From assembly GCF_005217615.1 (NCBI RefSeq), contig NZ_SZNK01000001.1, positions 2,621,001 through 2,685,000 on the forward strand: a DNA stretch of 64,000 nt. The letters run 5' to 3'. This document shows positions 24,698 through 31,977 of this stretch, piece by piece. The position numbers were made by a program, and so were the translations under genes. The notes beneath the pieces are model-generated. The model was not told where the DNA came from and ran no database searches. It saw only the letters and a list, made by a program, of their open reading frames with translations. This stretch comes from Brevibacillus antibioticus. GTDB lineage: Bacteria; Bacillota; Bacilli; Brevibacillales; Brevibacillaceae. Every line of letters starts with the position of its first letter. Within the stretch, counting starts at the first letter, position 1.

Positions 24698-25102
24698 ATG
24701 ATCGAAGTCAAGACCTCCAAACTAAGCAATGGAGAATTAAATAGAGGTGTATTTGCTACGCAAGATATCCGAAAAGGCGAACTGATTCATGAAGCGCCCG
24801 TGCTGCCCTATTTAAACGAAGAGCATGAGCATATCGAGAAAACCTTGCTCGCGGATTATGCATTTGAGTACGGTGCTAATCACACAGCTTTCTTGTTAGG
24901 GTATGGCATGCTATTTAATCACTCCTACACGCCAAATGCCACGTATGAGATTAATTTCGATAACCACACGTTTGATTTTTATGCGTATACGGACATTCAA
25001 GCGGGTGAAGAAATCTTAATCAACTACAATGGTGATGAGGATTGCGATGATCCTCTCTGGTTCTATGAAGACCAACAAAAAGAAACAGATGATACCAAAT
25101 AA
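24698..25102 (+). CDS. Stand-alone SET-domain protein
   Basis: A 134-residue protein consisting of a SET domain only: NRGVFATQDIRKGELIHEAP at the start, the NHSYTPNATYEIN motif (NHSxxPN, SAM binding and pseudo-knot) and AGEEILINYNGDED near the end. SET proteins are protein-lysine methyltransferases; the target of such short bacterial members is unknown. ATG 24698 is preferred over 24683 because AGGTGAT sits correctly upstream of it. Acidic C-terminus. It follows the two-component genes after 81 bases. Confidence 0.82.
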   Translation: MIEVKTSKLSNGELNRGVFATQDIRKGELIHEAPVLPYLNEEHEHIEKTLLADYAFEYGANHTAFLLGYGMLFNHSYTPNATYEINFDNHTFDFYAYTDIQAGEEILINYNGDEDCDDPLWFYEDQQKETDDTK

Positions 25103-25115
25103 GCGTACGCCTTAA

Positions 25116-25178
25116 AAAGAAGGAAAACCCGGAAACAGACACTTGAAAAAAGTGCCCGTTATCCGGGTTGTTCTTTGT
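25116..25178. terminator. Bidirectional terminator
   Basis: AAAGAA..AACCCGGA pairs with TCCGGGTT..TTCTTT; it lies between the convergent SET and M1 peptidase genes. Confidence 0.75.
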
Positions 25179-25189
25179 AGAGGGTCGTA

Positions 25190-26659
25190 CTATAAACGCA
25201 GCCATTTAGCGAAGTACTGTTCATTCACTGGAAAATACGCTGTGGCAAATCGAACAAACTCAGGTGTATCCACCTGTTTGTAGGCGTACGTCTGATAATA
25301 CTCTTGCAAAAACTCCCAGCCATCCTTCGCATCACCGTAAGTTGTAATCAGTTCCCATAGCTCTTTCACAGGTTGACCGTACACCGGACCCGTGATGGGT
25401 CCCTTGCCAAACGCATCCAACGGCAGATTGGATACCGAGTTGGTCGCATCAGCTTGTTCAGCAAAATAAAAGCTGGCGTCCCCTTTTTTCTCTACATCGT
25501 AAAAATAGAGCGTCGTGGCCAGCTCTGTAATTCCTTCGTCCAACCAGGCGTGATGGTACGGATCATTCGAGACCACTCCATAAAACCATTGATGGGCAAT
25601 CTCGTGTACCACGGTGTGACTTAAATCGGGGTCCACACTCCCCATGTGTCCGACCGTCACCACGCCAGGATATTCCATACTTGCGGTTTCATCCAACAAA
25701 ATATCGAGTTGTTTATGGGGATACGGACCCAATTTTTCCGTGAATTGTTCAAAAGATTTTTCCGCAGCTTGCAGGGCGACGGTCATCGCTTCCTTGTCTG
25801 CTTCCTTTCCCCATACCCGAAGCTCGACACCTTTGACCGTTTTGCTTATACTACGCATTCCTTTTACAACTGCGATGAATACTTCCTTCGTATTTTTCAC
25901 TTTTATTTCACCGGTCTGGTTGTTCGACGCCTTATCTTGATCAGATGAGCTGATGACCGTATACCCTTTCGGCAAGCGATACGAAATAGAAAAATCCGCA
26001 TGGCTCGTGTGATACGATTCGCCTCGAAGCGAGTACGGCTTCTTATTCCATCCGTCTTTCCCCTGGTAGGTAGCTAGCATCGGATATGCTTGCGCCAAAT
26101 GAAAACCACTTTCCGTCCGATCAAAGCGCAGTCCTTTTTTCGGGACGGTAAACGTATATTTTACGGTTACCTCTCGATTCTCATTTGGCGCAAGCTTTTC
26201 GGCAAGTGGGATGGCAAGCGTATCACCCGTTAGTTGATACTTCATTTTCAAACCATCCAGTTTGACGTCACGAATTTTCACTTCGGCTGCGTCCTCGAAG
26301 AAAGGAGGCTTGTTCTCTTTTGTAAATGCGTTGGGCAGGAAATAAAAGATCAGCTGATCCCATTTGTCCTTGGAACGATTTTCAACGGTGATCTTGGCCT
26401 CAGCGGTAAACCTTCCTTCTGGCGACAACTCGAACTTCAGGTCGTACGAGCCTTTACTGCCATCTGCTATAGGCTTAGCTGTGAAGTCGTCTATCTTCCC
26501 CACCGCAGGAGACTGGGCCCTTACCCGTTCTGGCATCCACCAGCCACTCCCAGATCCACCGAGGACCAAAGCCAACAAGGAAGCGATTGTCGTGGCCTTG
26601 AGCAAACGCTGCTGCCACTTGATTTCCTTCCTAATCGATATCAACGTAAACCCTCCCAA
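25190..26659 (-). CDS. Secreted M1-family zinc metallopeptidase
   Basis: A 489-residue protein with an N-terminal signal or anchor (ATTIASLLALVLGG), a beta-rich M1-type N-terminal domain and a catalytic domain. Zinc motif VVHEIAHQWF near residue 350 with the second Glu in HAWLDEGITELATT fits HExxH-18-E; TASMEYPGVVTVG replaces the GAMEN loop of classical aminopeptidases. It probably trims peptides outside the membrane. TTG 26659 follows AAGGAG at five bases; a second TTG at 26644 follows GGGAGGG at six and could be the true start. Confidence 0.87.
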   Translation of the reverse strand: MGGFTLISIRKEIKWQQRLLKATTIASLLALVLGGSGSGWWMPERVRAQSPAVGKIDDFTAKPIADGSKGSYDLKFELSPEGRFTAEAKITVENRSKDKWDQLIFYFLPNAFTKENKPPFFEDAAEVKIRDVKLDGLKMKYQLTGDTLAIPLAEKLAPNENREVTVKYTFTVPKKGLRFDRTESGFHLAQAYPMLATYQGKDGWNKKPYSLRGESYHTSHADFSISYRLPKGYTVISSSDQDKASNNQTGEIKVKNTKEVFIAVVKGMRSISKTVKGVELRVWGKEADKEAMTVALQAAEKSFEQFTEKLGPYPHKQLDILLDETASMEYPGVVTVGHMGSVDPDLSHTVVHEIAHQWFYGVVSNDPYHHAWLDEGITELATTLYFYDVEKKGDASFYFAEQADATNSVSNLPLDAFGKGPITGPVYGQPVKELWELITTYGDAKDGWEFLQEYYQTYAYKQVDTPEFVRFATAYFPVNEQYFAKWLRL

Positions 26660-26668
26660 CCTTTCTCC

Positions 26669-27121
26669 TTATCGTCGAATCGTTTTCTCGAAAAAAGATA
26701 TCCACAGACCGGGCTTCACTTCTTTTTTATCCGTCAAGGTAAATCCATGTCTTTCATACAATCGAACAGCCGGTTCATTCAAGGAACCAGTTGCTACGAC
26801 GATCCTGCTGCAACCATGCTCGTGGACAGAGGCGAGCAATTGACTCGCGATTCCCTTGCGAAAATGAATAGGATCGACAATCATTCGGTGAATATCCAAC
26901 GTTTCCCCCTCGAGCATGAAAGAAACAGCCCCTGCCAACTCGTCTCCCTCTATGTAGCCATAAAACGTTTCCCCACATGCCCTCAGTTGTTCTACTGATT
27001 CTCGTAGAGGTGGAATATCTTCTGTTCCAATTAACTCCGCCTCTACAAGATACGCTCTTTTCTGCATGTTCCAAAGTTTTTGTACCGTTTGTTCATCCTG
27101 TAAATCTAGTCGCACGATCAT
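26669..27121 (-). CDS. GNAT N-acetyltransferase
   Basis: A 150-residue GNAT-fold protein: IHRMIVDPIHFRKGIASQLL is motif A (acetyl-CoA loop RxxGxA) and VVATGSLNEPAVRLYERHGF is motif B. The substrate is unknown. ATG 27121 follows GGGGGAAA. It lies 16 bases after the DUF1980-protein stop and 9 bases before the M1 peptidase, so it may be part of a long minus-strand operon with those genes. Confidence 0.82.
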   Translation of the reverse strand: MIVRLDLQDEQTVQKLWNMQKRAYLVEAELIGTEDIPPLRESVEQLRACGETFYGYIEGDELAGAVSFMLEGETLDIHRMIVDPIHFRKGIASQLLASVHEHGCSRIVVATGSLNEPAVRLYERHGFTLTDKKEVKPGLWISFFEKTIRR

Positions 27122-27137
27122 TTTGTTTCCCCCGCTT

Positions 27138-28130
27138 TTAACTTTCTGGAGCTGATTCAAAGCTGTAATATACATAAGGATCTTTGGGAGCGGAGACGGC
27201 TTCAACCTGAGAGGCTTTGAGAACAAGCATGTCATAACCGTCTACCTGACGCAGCTCTAGCTTTCCGCGTACTTTTACCCAGCTATCTTTTTTCCATTTG
27301 TCCGCGTCCTCCTTTTCCACCAGAACGCCATAGACACTGGAATCTGCTGTACAGCAGGTGACGGAGAACCGCGCTACGACAAACTGCTGCTTGGTAAAAT
27401 CAGGCTGTCGATATACAAATCCCATTGTCTCAAGCTCTTTTCCAGCAAATTCTTTTGCAAATAGCTCCATCGTAGTGAGTCCGTCCAGGAACACTTTGTC
27501 ATTCAGTTTAATTACTGCCTGTTTATGTAAAAAGACGGCGATATCCGCGTAAAAGTCACCAAATCCCTCGTTCGAGAATCGCTGCCGCAATTGCTCGTCG
27601 TCTGTTGCTTGCACCTGGGGTATTGCTACTTGATTGGTAGCCTCTGGCTGTGATTTTATATTTGGCTCGGCATCTTCTTTGACTCCTGCTGTCTGCTCCA
27701 CATTCTCTGTTGCATTCACATTCGCGTTCGCCGTTACATCCGCCAGCTTTCGTACATCATTGCTGAGTAGCGTGATCCCCCGCTTTTCCGCTACATCACT
27801 GCCAAGAATTTTATCCGGCATGAAAAATCCCATTACGATTGGTAGTACAAACAATCCATAAACCAAAAAGGAACCCATAGGTGTACGCGGTACTTTGTGC
27901 TGCTCTTCACAATCGCAATCGTAAACGCTACTGCCAACAAAAATTTGCCGTATGCTGACCATTGTCAACAGAGCCAGAATGACGAGCGTGACATAGCTGA
28001 ACATGTGCAATCGGGGTGCGAGATAGTGACTGAGTGCTTCCGACAGGATCAAATAGGCCAACAACGCTGTAATGCCCGCCAAAATCAAACTCCGCATGAT
28101 GTGATGTCGCTTCAATTTATTCGGATCCAT
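27138..28130 (-). CDS. TIGR03943/DUF1980 membrane protein (YcgQ-like)
   Basis: A 330-residue protein with about three or four membrane segments at the N-terminus (LILAGITALLAYLILSEAL, MFSYVTLVILALLTMVSI, FLVYGLFVLPIVMGFF), a YDCDCEEQH cysteine/histidine loop, a low-complexity linker (NANVNATENVE) and a C-terminal soluble OB-like domain with ARFSVTCCTADSSVYGVLV. This is the DUF1980 family, always paired with a UPF0718 permease as here. Proposed roles involve metal transport; not established. ATG 28130 follows AAGGAGGAG. Confidence 0.82.
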   Translation of the reverse strand: MDPNKLKRHHIMRSLILAGITALLAYLILSEALSHYLAPRLHMFSYVTLVILALLTMVSIRQIFVGSSVYDCDCEEQHKVPRTPMGSFLVYGLFVLPIVMGFFMPDKILGSDVAEKRGITLLSNDVRKLADVTANANVNATENVEQTAGVKEDAEPNIKSQPEATNQVAIPQVQATDDEQLRQRFSNEGFGDFYADIAVFLHKQAVIKLNDKVFLDGLTTMELFAKEFAGKELETMGFVYRQPDFTKQQFVVARFSVTCCTADSSVYGVLVEKEDADKWKKDSWVKVRGKLELRQVDGYDMLVLKASQVEAVSAPKDPYVYYSFESAPES

Positions 28131-28140
28131 CTTCTCCTCC

Positions 28141-29145
28141 TTACATCGGCATAAGTATAGTGACGCCAATCACCAAAAGCGTAATAGCTACGACCAGCTT
28201 GATAACAAAACCAAAGCGAAACGTTCCAAATAGCATCAACGTCGTTTTTAAATCGAGCATGGGACCGAAAACCAGAAACGCAAGCAACGAGCTGCTTGAA
28301 AACGTATTGGCAAAGGAGGCAGCAATAAACGCATCCGCCTCTGAACAAAGCGAAGACAAATACGCCATCCCCATCATGACCAAATGGGAGGTGAGCGGTG
28401 TTTGACCGATGTCCATGAGCGTATCCCGGCTGATGTACACCTGTAAAAGTGCACTGATAAACGCACCAAACAACAAATATTTCCCCATGTCAAAAAATTC
28501 GTCCACTGCGTGGGCAAATGTCGAGGACAGCTTTCCACTCGTCGCTTTTACATGATCGGCTTCATGGCTGATTTGCGATTCCATGCCGAGCCGTATCGGA
28601 TTTTTTTTGACAAACAAGAAGACAAGCATGCCCACTATGAGTGCAACAACGAATCCCGCTATGCCCCGGTAGAGAGCCATTTCCGGCTGACGGGCGAAAG
28701 CGACATAGGTCGATGACAAAACAACGGGATTCACAATCGGACCTGCCAATAAGAAAACAATCCCAACTGACAGCGGCATCCCTTTTTGGATCAGCCGACG
28801 AACCACAGGGATAATGGCACATTCACATACAGGGAACAAAAATCCGAGCAACCCGGCAAACGGCAGGGCCACGAGTGGATGCTTCGGTGTCCAACGCCTC
28901 ACCTGCTCTTCTGTCACAAACGTCTGGATAAATGCCGAAAAAAATACACCCAAGAGGACAAACGGAATTGCTTCCAGCCAAATACTAAGGAAAAAGGTTT
29001 TCACATCAAGCCATAAAGGGGACCACTCTATACTCCAACCGGAAAACAAGCTGCTGTCCCTGCCCATTGTTAACCAAACGACACTTAGTCCAAGCAGAAG
29101 CGCCCCGATTATTTCAACTAAAAATTGGCGAATCTTCAGAATCAA
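28141..29145 (-). CDS. UPF0718/DUF318 permease (YcgR/YraQ-like)
   Basis: A 334-residue permease with about eight membrane segments; typical family phrases are FPVCECAIIPVVRRLIQKG, FLLAGPIVNPVVLSST and SLCSEADAFIAASF, all with conserved Cys, Glu and Asn that could ligate metal. It ends 10 bases before the DUF1980 gene. TTG 29145 follows GGAGAGGAGAG at nine bases and is preferred; the ATG at 29184 has no free ribosome site and lies within a 21-bp palindrome that is better read as an operator. Confidence 0.83.
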   Translation of the reverse strand: MILKIRQFLVEIIGALLLGLSVVWLTMGRDSSLFSGWSIEWSPLWLDVKTFFLSIWLEAIPFVLLGVFFSAFIQTFVTEEQVRRWTPKHPLVALPFAGLLGFLFPVCECAIIPVVRRLIQKGMPLSVGIVFLLAGPIVNPVVLSSTYVAFARQPEMALYRGIAGFVVALIVGMLVFLFVKKNPIRLGMESQISHEADHVKATSGKLSSTFAHAVDEFFDMGKYLLFGAFISALLQVYISRDTLMDIGQTPLTSHLVMMGMAYLSSLCSEADAFIAASFANTFSSSSLLAFLVFGPMLDLKTTLMLFGTFRFGFVIKLVVAITLLVIGVTILMPM

Positions 29146-29171
29146 GCGGGAGTTCTCTCCTCTCCATTTGT

Positions 29172-29192
29172 AAATAGGTATCATTCCTATTT
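29172..29192. promoter_or_regulatory. 21-bp palindromic operator upstream of the permease
   Basis: AAATAGG-N7-CCTATTT, with only two mismatched pairs over 10+1+10 positions. The size and symmetry resemble Fur/Zur-type boxes (7-1-7). A further ACCTATTT follows at 29211. It sits directly upstream of the DUF1980/permease operon, within the apparent promoter zone. Confidence 0.55.
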
Positions 29193-29319
29193 ATATAAAG
29201 ACACCTATTTTTCCTTCTTCTCCTTTACTTTTTTACAAAATCAACAGCTTGTCCAGCCTTCCCTTCCCCCTGTATCCGTCTTATAATGGTGAAAAATCGT
29301 ACGGTTCGGGGTGAATGAA

Positions 29320-29709
29320 GTGAGCGAAGACATTCAGCGCATTCCCACTGATTTAGAGGTTTGTGAAATACAGACGATTGATGAAGAAAAAGTAAACAGG
29401 CTTCGGCCCAGAATGATGGAGACGGAAGGTGTCGCCCCTCTCTTCAAGGCTCTTGCTGACGATACGCGAGCAAAAATCATTTACGCACTGGCACTTGAAG
29501 GAGAGCTATGCGTATGTGATGTCGCAGCAACCATCAATAGTTCGATCCCCAATACCTCCCACCATCTGCGCTTGTTAAAAAACATGGGTCTCGCCCGGTA
29601 CCGCAAAAATGGCAAGCTCGTCTATTACTCACTCGATGATGATCATGTCCGCCATTTAATCATGTGTGGAATTGAGCATGCTGCCGAATTGAAGCAATCG
29701 AAACCGTAA
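29320..29709 (+). CDS. ArsR/SmtB-family metal sensor (CadC/CzrA-like)
   Basis: A 129-residue winged-helix repressor. It follows CadC closely: an N-terminal CEIQTIDEEKVNRLRP, then ELCVCDVAATI on the alpha-3 metal helix, SIPNTSHHLRLLKNMGL (recognition helix) and SLDDDHVRHLIMCGIEHAAE. The alpha-3N ligand set keeps the first N-terminal Cys and both CVC cysteines but has Thr where CadC has Cys11. The alpha-5 zinc site (Asp, His, His, Glu) is intact. It is expected to leave DNA on Cd, Pb or Zn binding. GTG 29320 fits GGGGTGA; a GTG nine bases upstream lacks a site. Confidence 0.88.
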   Translation: MSEDIQRIPTDLEVCEIQTIDEEKVNRLRPRMMETEGVAPLFKALADDTRAKIIYALALEGELCVCDVAATINSSIPNTSHHLRLLKNMGLARYRKNGKLVYYSLDDDHVRHLIMCGIEHAAELKQSKP

Positions 29710-29725
29710 ATCCATTGGCTTTTAA

Positions 29726-29757
29726 CAGGTCCGTCACTAATAGTGGCGGCCTTTTTT
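29726..29757 (+). terminator. Intrinsic terminator after the ArsR-type gene
   Basis: GGTCCG-TCACTA and TAGTGG-CGGCC form a stem followed by TTTTTT. It separates the regulator from czcO transcription. Confidence 0.82.
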
Positions 29758-29775
29758 GCTGATTTCCCAAAAAAC

Positions 29776-29795
29776 ATTCAAACGATTACTTGAAT
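29776..29795. promoter_or_regulatory. CadC/CzrA-type operator before czcO-czcD
   Basis: ATTCAAACGATTACTTGAAT, an imperfect 20-bp palindrome with ATTCAA/TTGAAT arms very like the known cad operator (TCAAATA..TATTTGAA). It overlaps the -35 of the promoter that follows. Confidence 0.6.
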
Positions 29796-29817
29796 ATAAT
29801 AATGAATATGGTATGAT
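29790..29817 (+). promoter_or_regulatory. Promoter for czcO-czcD
   Basis: TTGAAT (29790-29795), a 16-base spacer and TATGAT (29812-29817) preceded by TGG. Binding of a CadC-like repressor at 29776-29795 would cover the -35. Confidence 0.55.
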
Positions 29818-29852
29818 TTAGGTAATCAATTACCAGAAAGAAGGCCCGAATC

Positions 29853-30893
29853 ATGAACGACTATGACGTCATCGTAATTGGCGGAGGGCAGGCAGGGCTT
29901 GCTCTCGGATATGCACTCAAGCGTAAAAATCGCCGTTTTGTCATCGTGGAACAAAACCAACGGATCGGGGACAGTTGGCGGCAACGCTACGATTCGCTGG
30001 TGCTTTTTACACCACGTAAACATAATCAACTACCTGGTCTTACGTTTCCCGGAGAGCAGAATACGCTCCCGAACAAGGATGAAGCGGCAGACTACCTAGA
30101 ATTGTACGCCAAACATTTCGAATTGCCTGTCATGCTGGGTACGACTGTTATGGAGCTTAGAAAAATTGGTTTCCGTTTCGAAGTACGGACACAAGATCGT
30201 CTGCTCTACGCGAAGCAAGTCGTCATTGCAACAGGGCCATTTCATACGCCGTTTATCCCAGGGATTGCGAACAGCTTGGACCACACTGTTCATCAACTGC
30301 ACACTTCGCAGTACAAGAATGAGAGCCAGCTTATCGACGGCCCGGTCCTAGTTGTTGGCAGCGGCAACTCTGGCGCACAGATTGCGGTAGAGCTCGCCGC
30401 TCATCGACCCGTTATTTTTTCACAGGGAGATTCACGCTCTTACTTGCCAAACTTTATATTTGGAAAACCTATATTTGATTACATGAAGACACTTGGATTA
30501 CTCGATGCTCCCCACTCCACCTGGATCGGCAAGAAAATGCGTAGCTCACCCGATCCGATATTCGGCTACAAAAAGCAGGTGCGCGAGCTCTCTCGCTCAG
30601 GAGCATTGCGGTTAGTTTCTCGAACCGTACAGGTTAATGGGCATACCGTTTATTTTGCAGATGGAACAGAAGCAACAGTCAATAACGTATTATGGGCCAC
30701 TGGCTTTCGACCAAACTACGATTGGCTGAGTATTCCAGATGTGCTTGATTCGAAAGGCAGACCCATTCATCTTCGGGGTATCACAAAAGTGCCTGGCCTA
30801 TCCTTTCTCGGACTTCCATGGCAGCATACAAGGGCGTCAGCGCTTATTGGCGGCGTAGGAAAAGACGCCCTTTATCTAGTGGAACATTTATAA
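29853..30893 (+). CDS. czcO: CzcO-like flavin-dependent oxidoreductase
   Basis: A 346-residue FAD/NADPH protein of the flavin monooxygenase type. FAD motif VIGGGQAGLALGYALK at the N-terminus, a second Rossmann motif VVGSGNSGAQIAVEL near residue 170, and the ATGF motif VLWATGFRPNYDW near residue 280. In Bacillus the equivalent gene, czcO (trkA), is paired with czcD. ATG 29853 follows AGAAAGAAGG. It is 27 bases upstream of czcD and shares the metal-type promoter. Its role in metal resistance is not understood. Confidence 0.85.
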   Translation: MNDYDVIVIGGGQAGLALGYALKRKNRRFVIVEQNQRIGDSWRQRYDSLVLFTPRKHNQLPGLTFPGEQNTLPNKDEAADYLELYAKHFELPVMLGTTVMELRKIGFRFEVRTQDRLLYAKQVVIATGPFHTPFIPGIANSLDHTVHQLHTSQYKNESQLIDGPVLVVGSGNSGAQIAVELAAHRPVIFSQGDSRSYLPNFIFGKPIFDYMKTLGLLDAPHSTWIGKKMRSSPDPIFGYKKQVRELSRSGALRLVSRTVQVNGHTVYFADGTEATVNNVLWATGFRPNYDWLSIPDVLDSKGRPIHLRGITKVPGLSFLGLPWQHTRASALIGGVGKDALYLVEHL

Positions 30894-30920
30894 ATTATTT
30901 TCTATAAGGAGGATTCTATC

Positions 30921-31928
30921 ATGGGCTTTCACCATCACGATCATGGAGATGGTCACGATCACCATCACCATGGAAAAGGAGCCAGTAAACGAGCTCTTCT
31001 CATTTCTTTCCTCATCATTGCTGTATTTCTGGTTGTAGAAACCATTGGGGGCTTCCTCACCAATAGTTTGGCGTTGCTCTCTGACGCTGGGCATATGTTG
31101 AGCGATGCATTAGCACTTCTATTGAGCTTGATCGCTGTTCATTTCGCTGCACGACCACCTTCTGCAAAGAGAACATTCGGGTTGAAACGTTTTGAAATCT
31201 TGGCTGCACTGACCAATGGTGTGACACTTGTACTGATATCCTTGTTCATTTTCTGGGAAGGGTTCCAACGCTTATGGAATCCGCCCGAGGTTGCCAGTGG
31301 CTCCATGATCACCATCGCCACAGTCGGACTCTTGGCGAATATTGCTGCAGCCATGGTACTCATGCGTGGCGATACCAAAAACAACGTCAATGTACGCAGT
31401 GCCTATCTCCACGTTCTCGGCGATCTTCTCGGTTCTGTCGGTGCAATCGTTGGTGGTATCCTGATGTGGGCTTTTGGCTGGTACATTGCCGACCCGATCA
31501 TCAGTATCGTCGTGGCAGTCCTGATCATGCTGAGCGCATGGCGCGTAACGAAAGAATCCGTCAATATTTTGCTGGAAGGCGCCCCTTCACGGCTGGATAC
31601 AACAAAAGTGGAAGAATCGCTCAGTCAGCTGCCTGGAGTTATCAAAGTGCATGACCTGCACATTTGGACGGTTACTTCTGGTTTTGATTCCCTGACCTGC
31701 CATCTCGTTGTCGAGGACGATTTGCCCAGCTACCCTGTGTTAAATGACACGCTGGTTCTTTTGGAAAAAGAATTCGGCATTACACACGCTACCATCCAGA
31801 TTGAGAACTCCTCTACTCGACATCGTGACTTACATTGCCAGGCAACATCCGATTCGCACGATCACGATCATAACCATGAGCATAATCACGACCATCCGCA
31901 TGATCATAAACAACATAGCCATTCCTAA
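30921..31928 (+). CDS. czcD: Cation diffusion facilitator CzcD
   Basis: A 335-residue CDF antiporter exporting Zn, Cd or Co. It has six membrane segments between residues about 25 and 215 and metal sites SDAGHMLSDALAL (HxxxD) and LHVLGDLLGSVGA (HxxxD). A cytoplasmic domain follows (GVIKVHDLHIWTVTSG). Both termini are His/Asp-rich: HHHDHGDGHDHHHHG at the start and HDHDHNHEHNHDHPHDH at the end. ATG 30921 follows AAGGAGG. Together with the upstream CzcO and the ArsR sensor it forms a zinc/cadmium efflux unit. Confidence 0.95.
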   Translation: MGFHHHDHGDGHDHHHHGKGASKRALLISFLIIAVFLVVETIGGFLTNSLALLSDAGHMLSDALALLLSLIAVHFAARPPSAKRTFGLKRFEILAALTNGVTLVLISLFIFWEGFQRLWNPPEVASGSMITIATVGLLANIAAAMVLMRGDTKNNVNVRSAYLHVLGDLLGSVGAIVGGILMWAFGWYIADPIISIVVAVLIMLSAWRVTKESVNILLEGAPSRLDTTKVEESLSQLPGVIKVHDLHIWTVTSGFDSLTCHLVVEDDLPSYPVLNDTLVLLEKEFGITHATIQIENSSTRHRDLHCQATSDSHDHDHNHEHNHDHPHDHKQHSHS

Positions 31929-31931
31929 AAA

Positions 31932-31974
31932 AAGAAAACCATCTCCCGGCATTTTCGAGAGATGGTTTTTCTTG
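31932..31974. terminator. Bidirectional terminator between czcD and acsA
   Basis: AGAAAACCATCTC-CCG and CGA-GAGATGGTTTTTCT form a long stem flanked by T-runs on both strands. Confidence 0.9.
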
Positions 31975-31977
31975 TGA

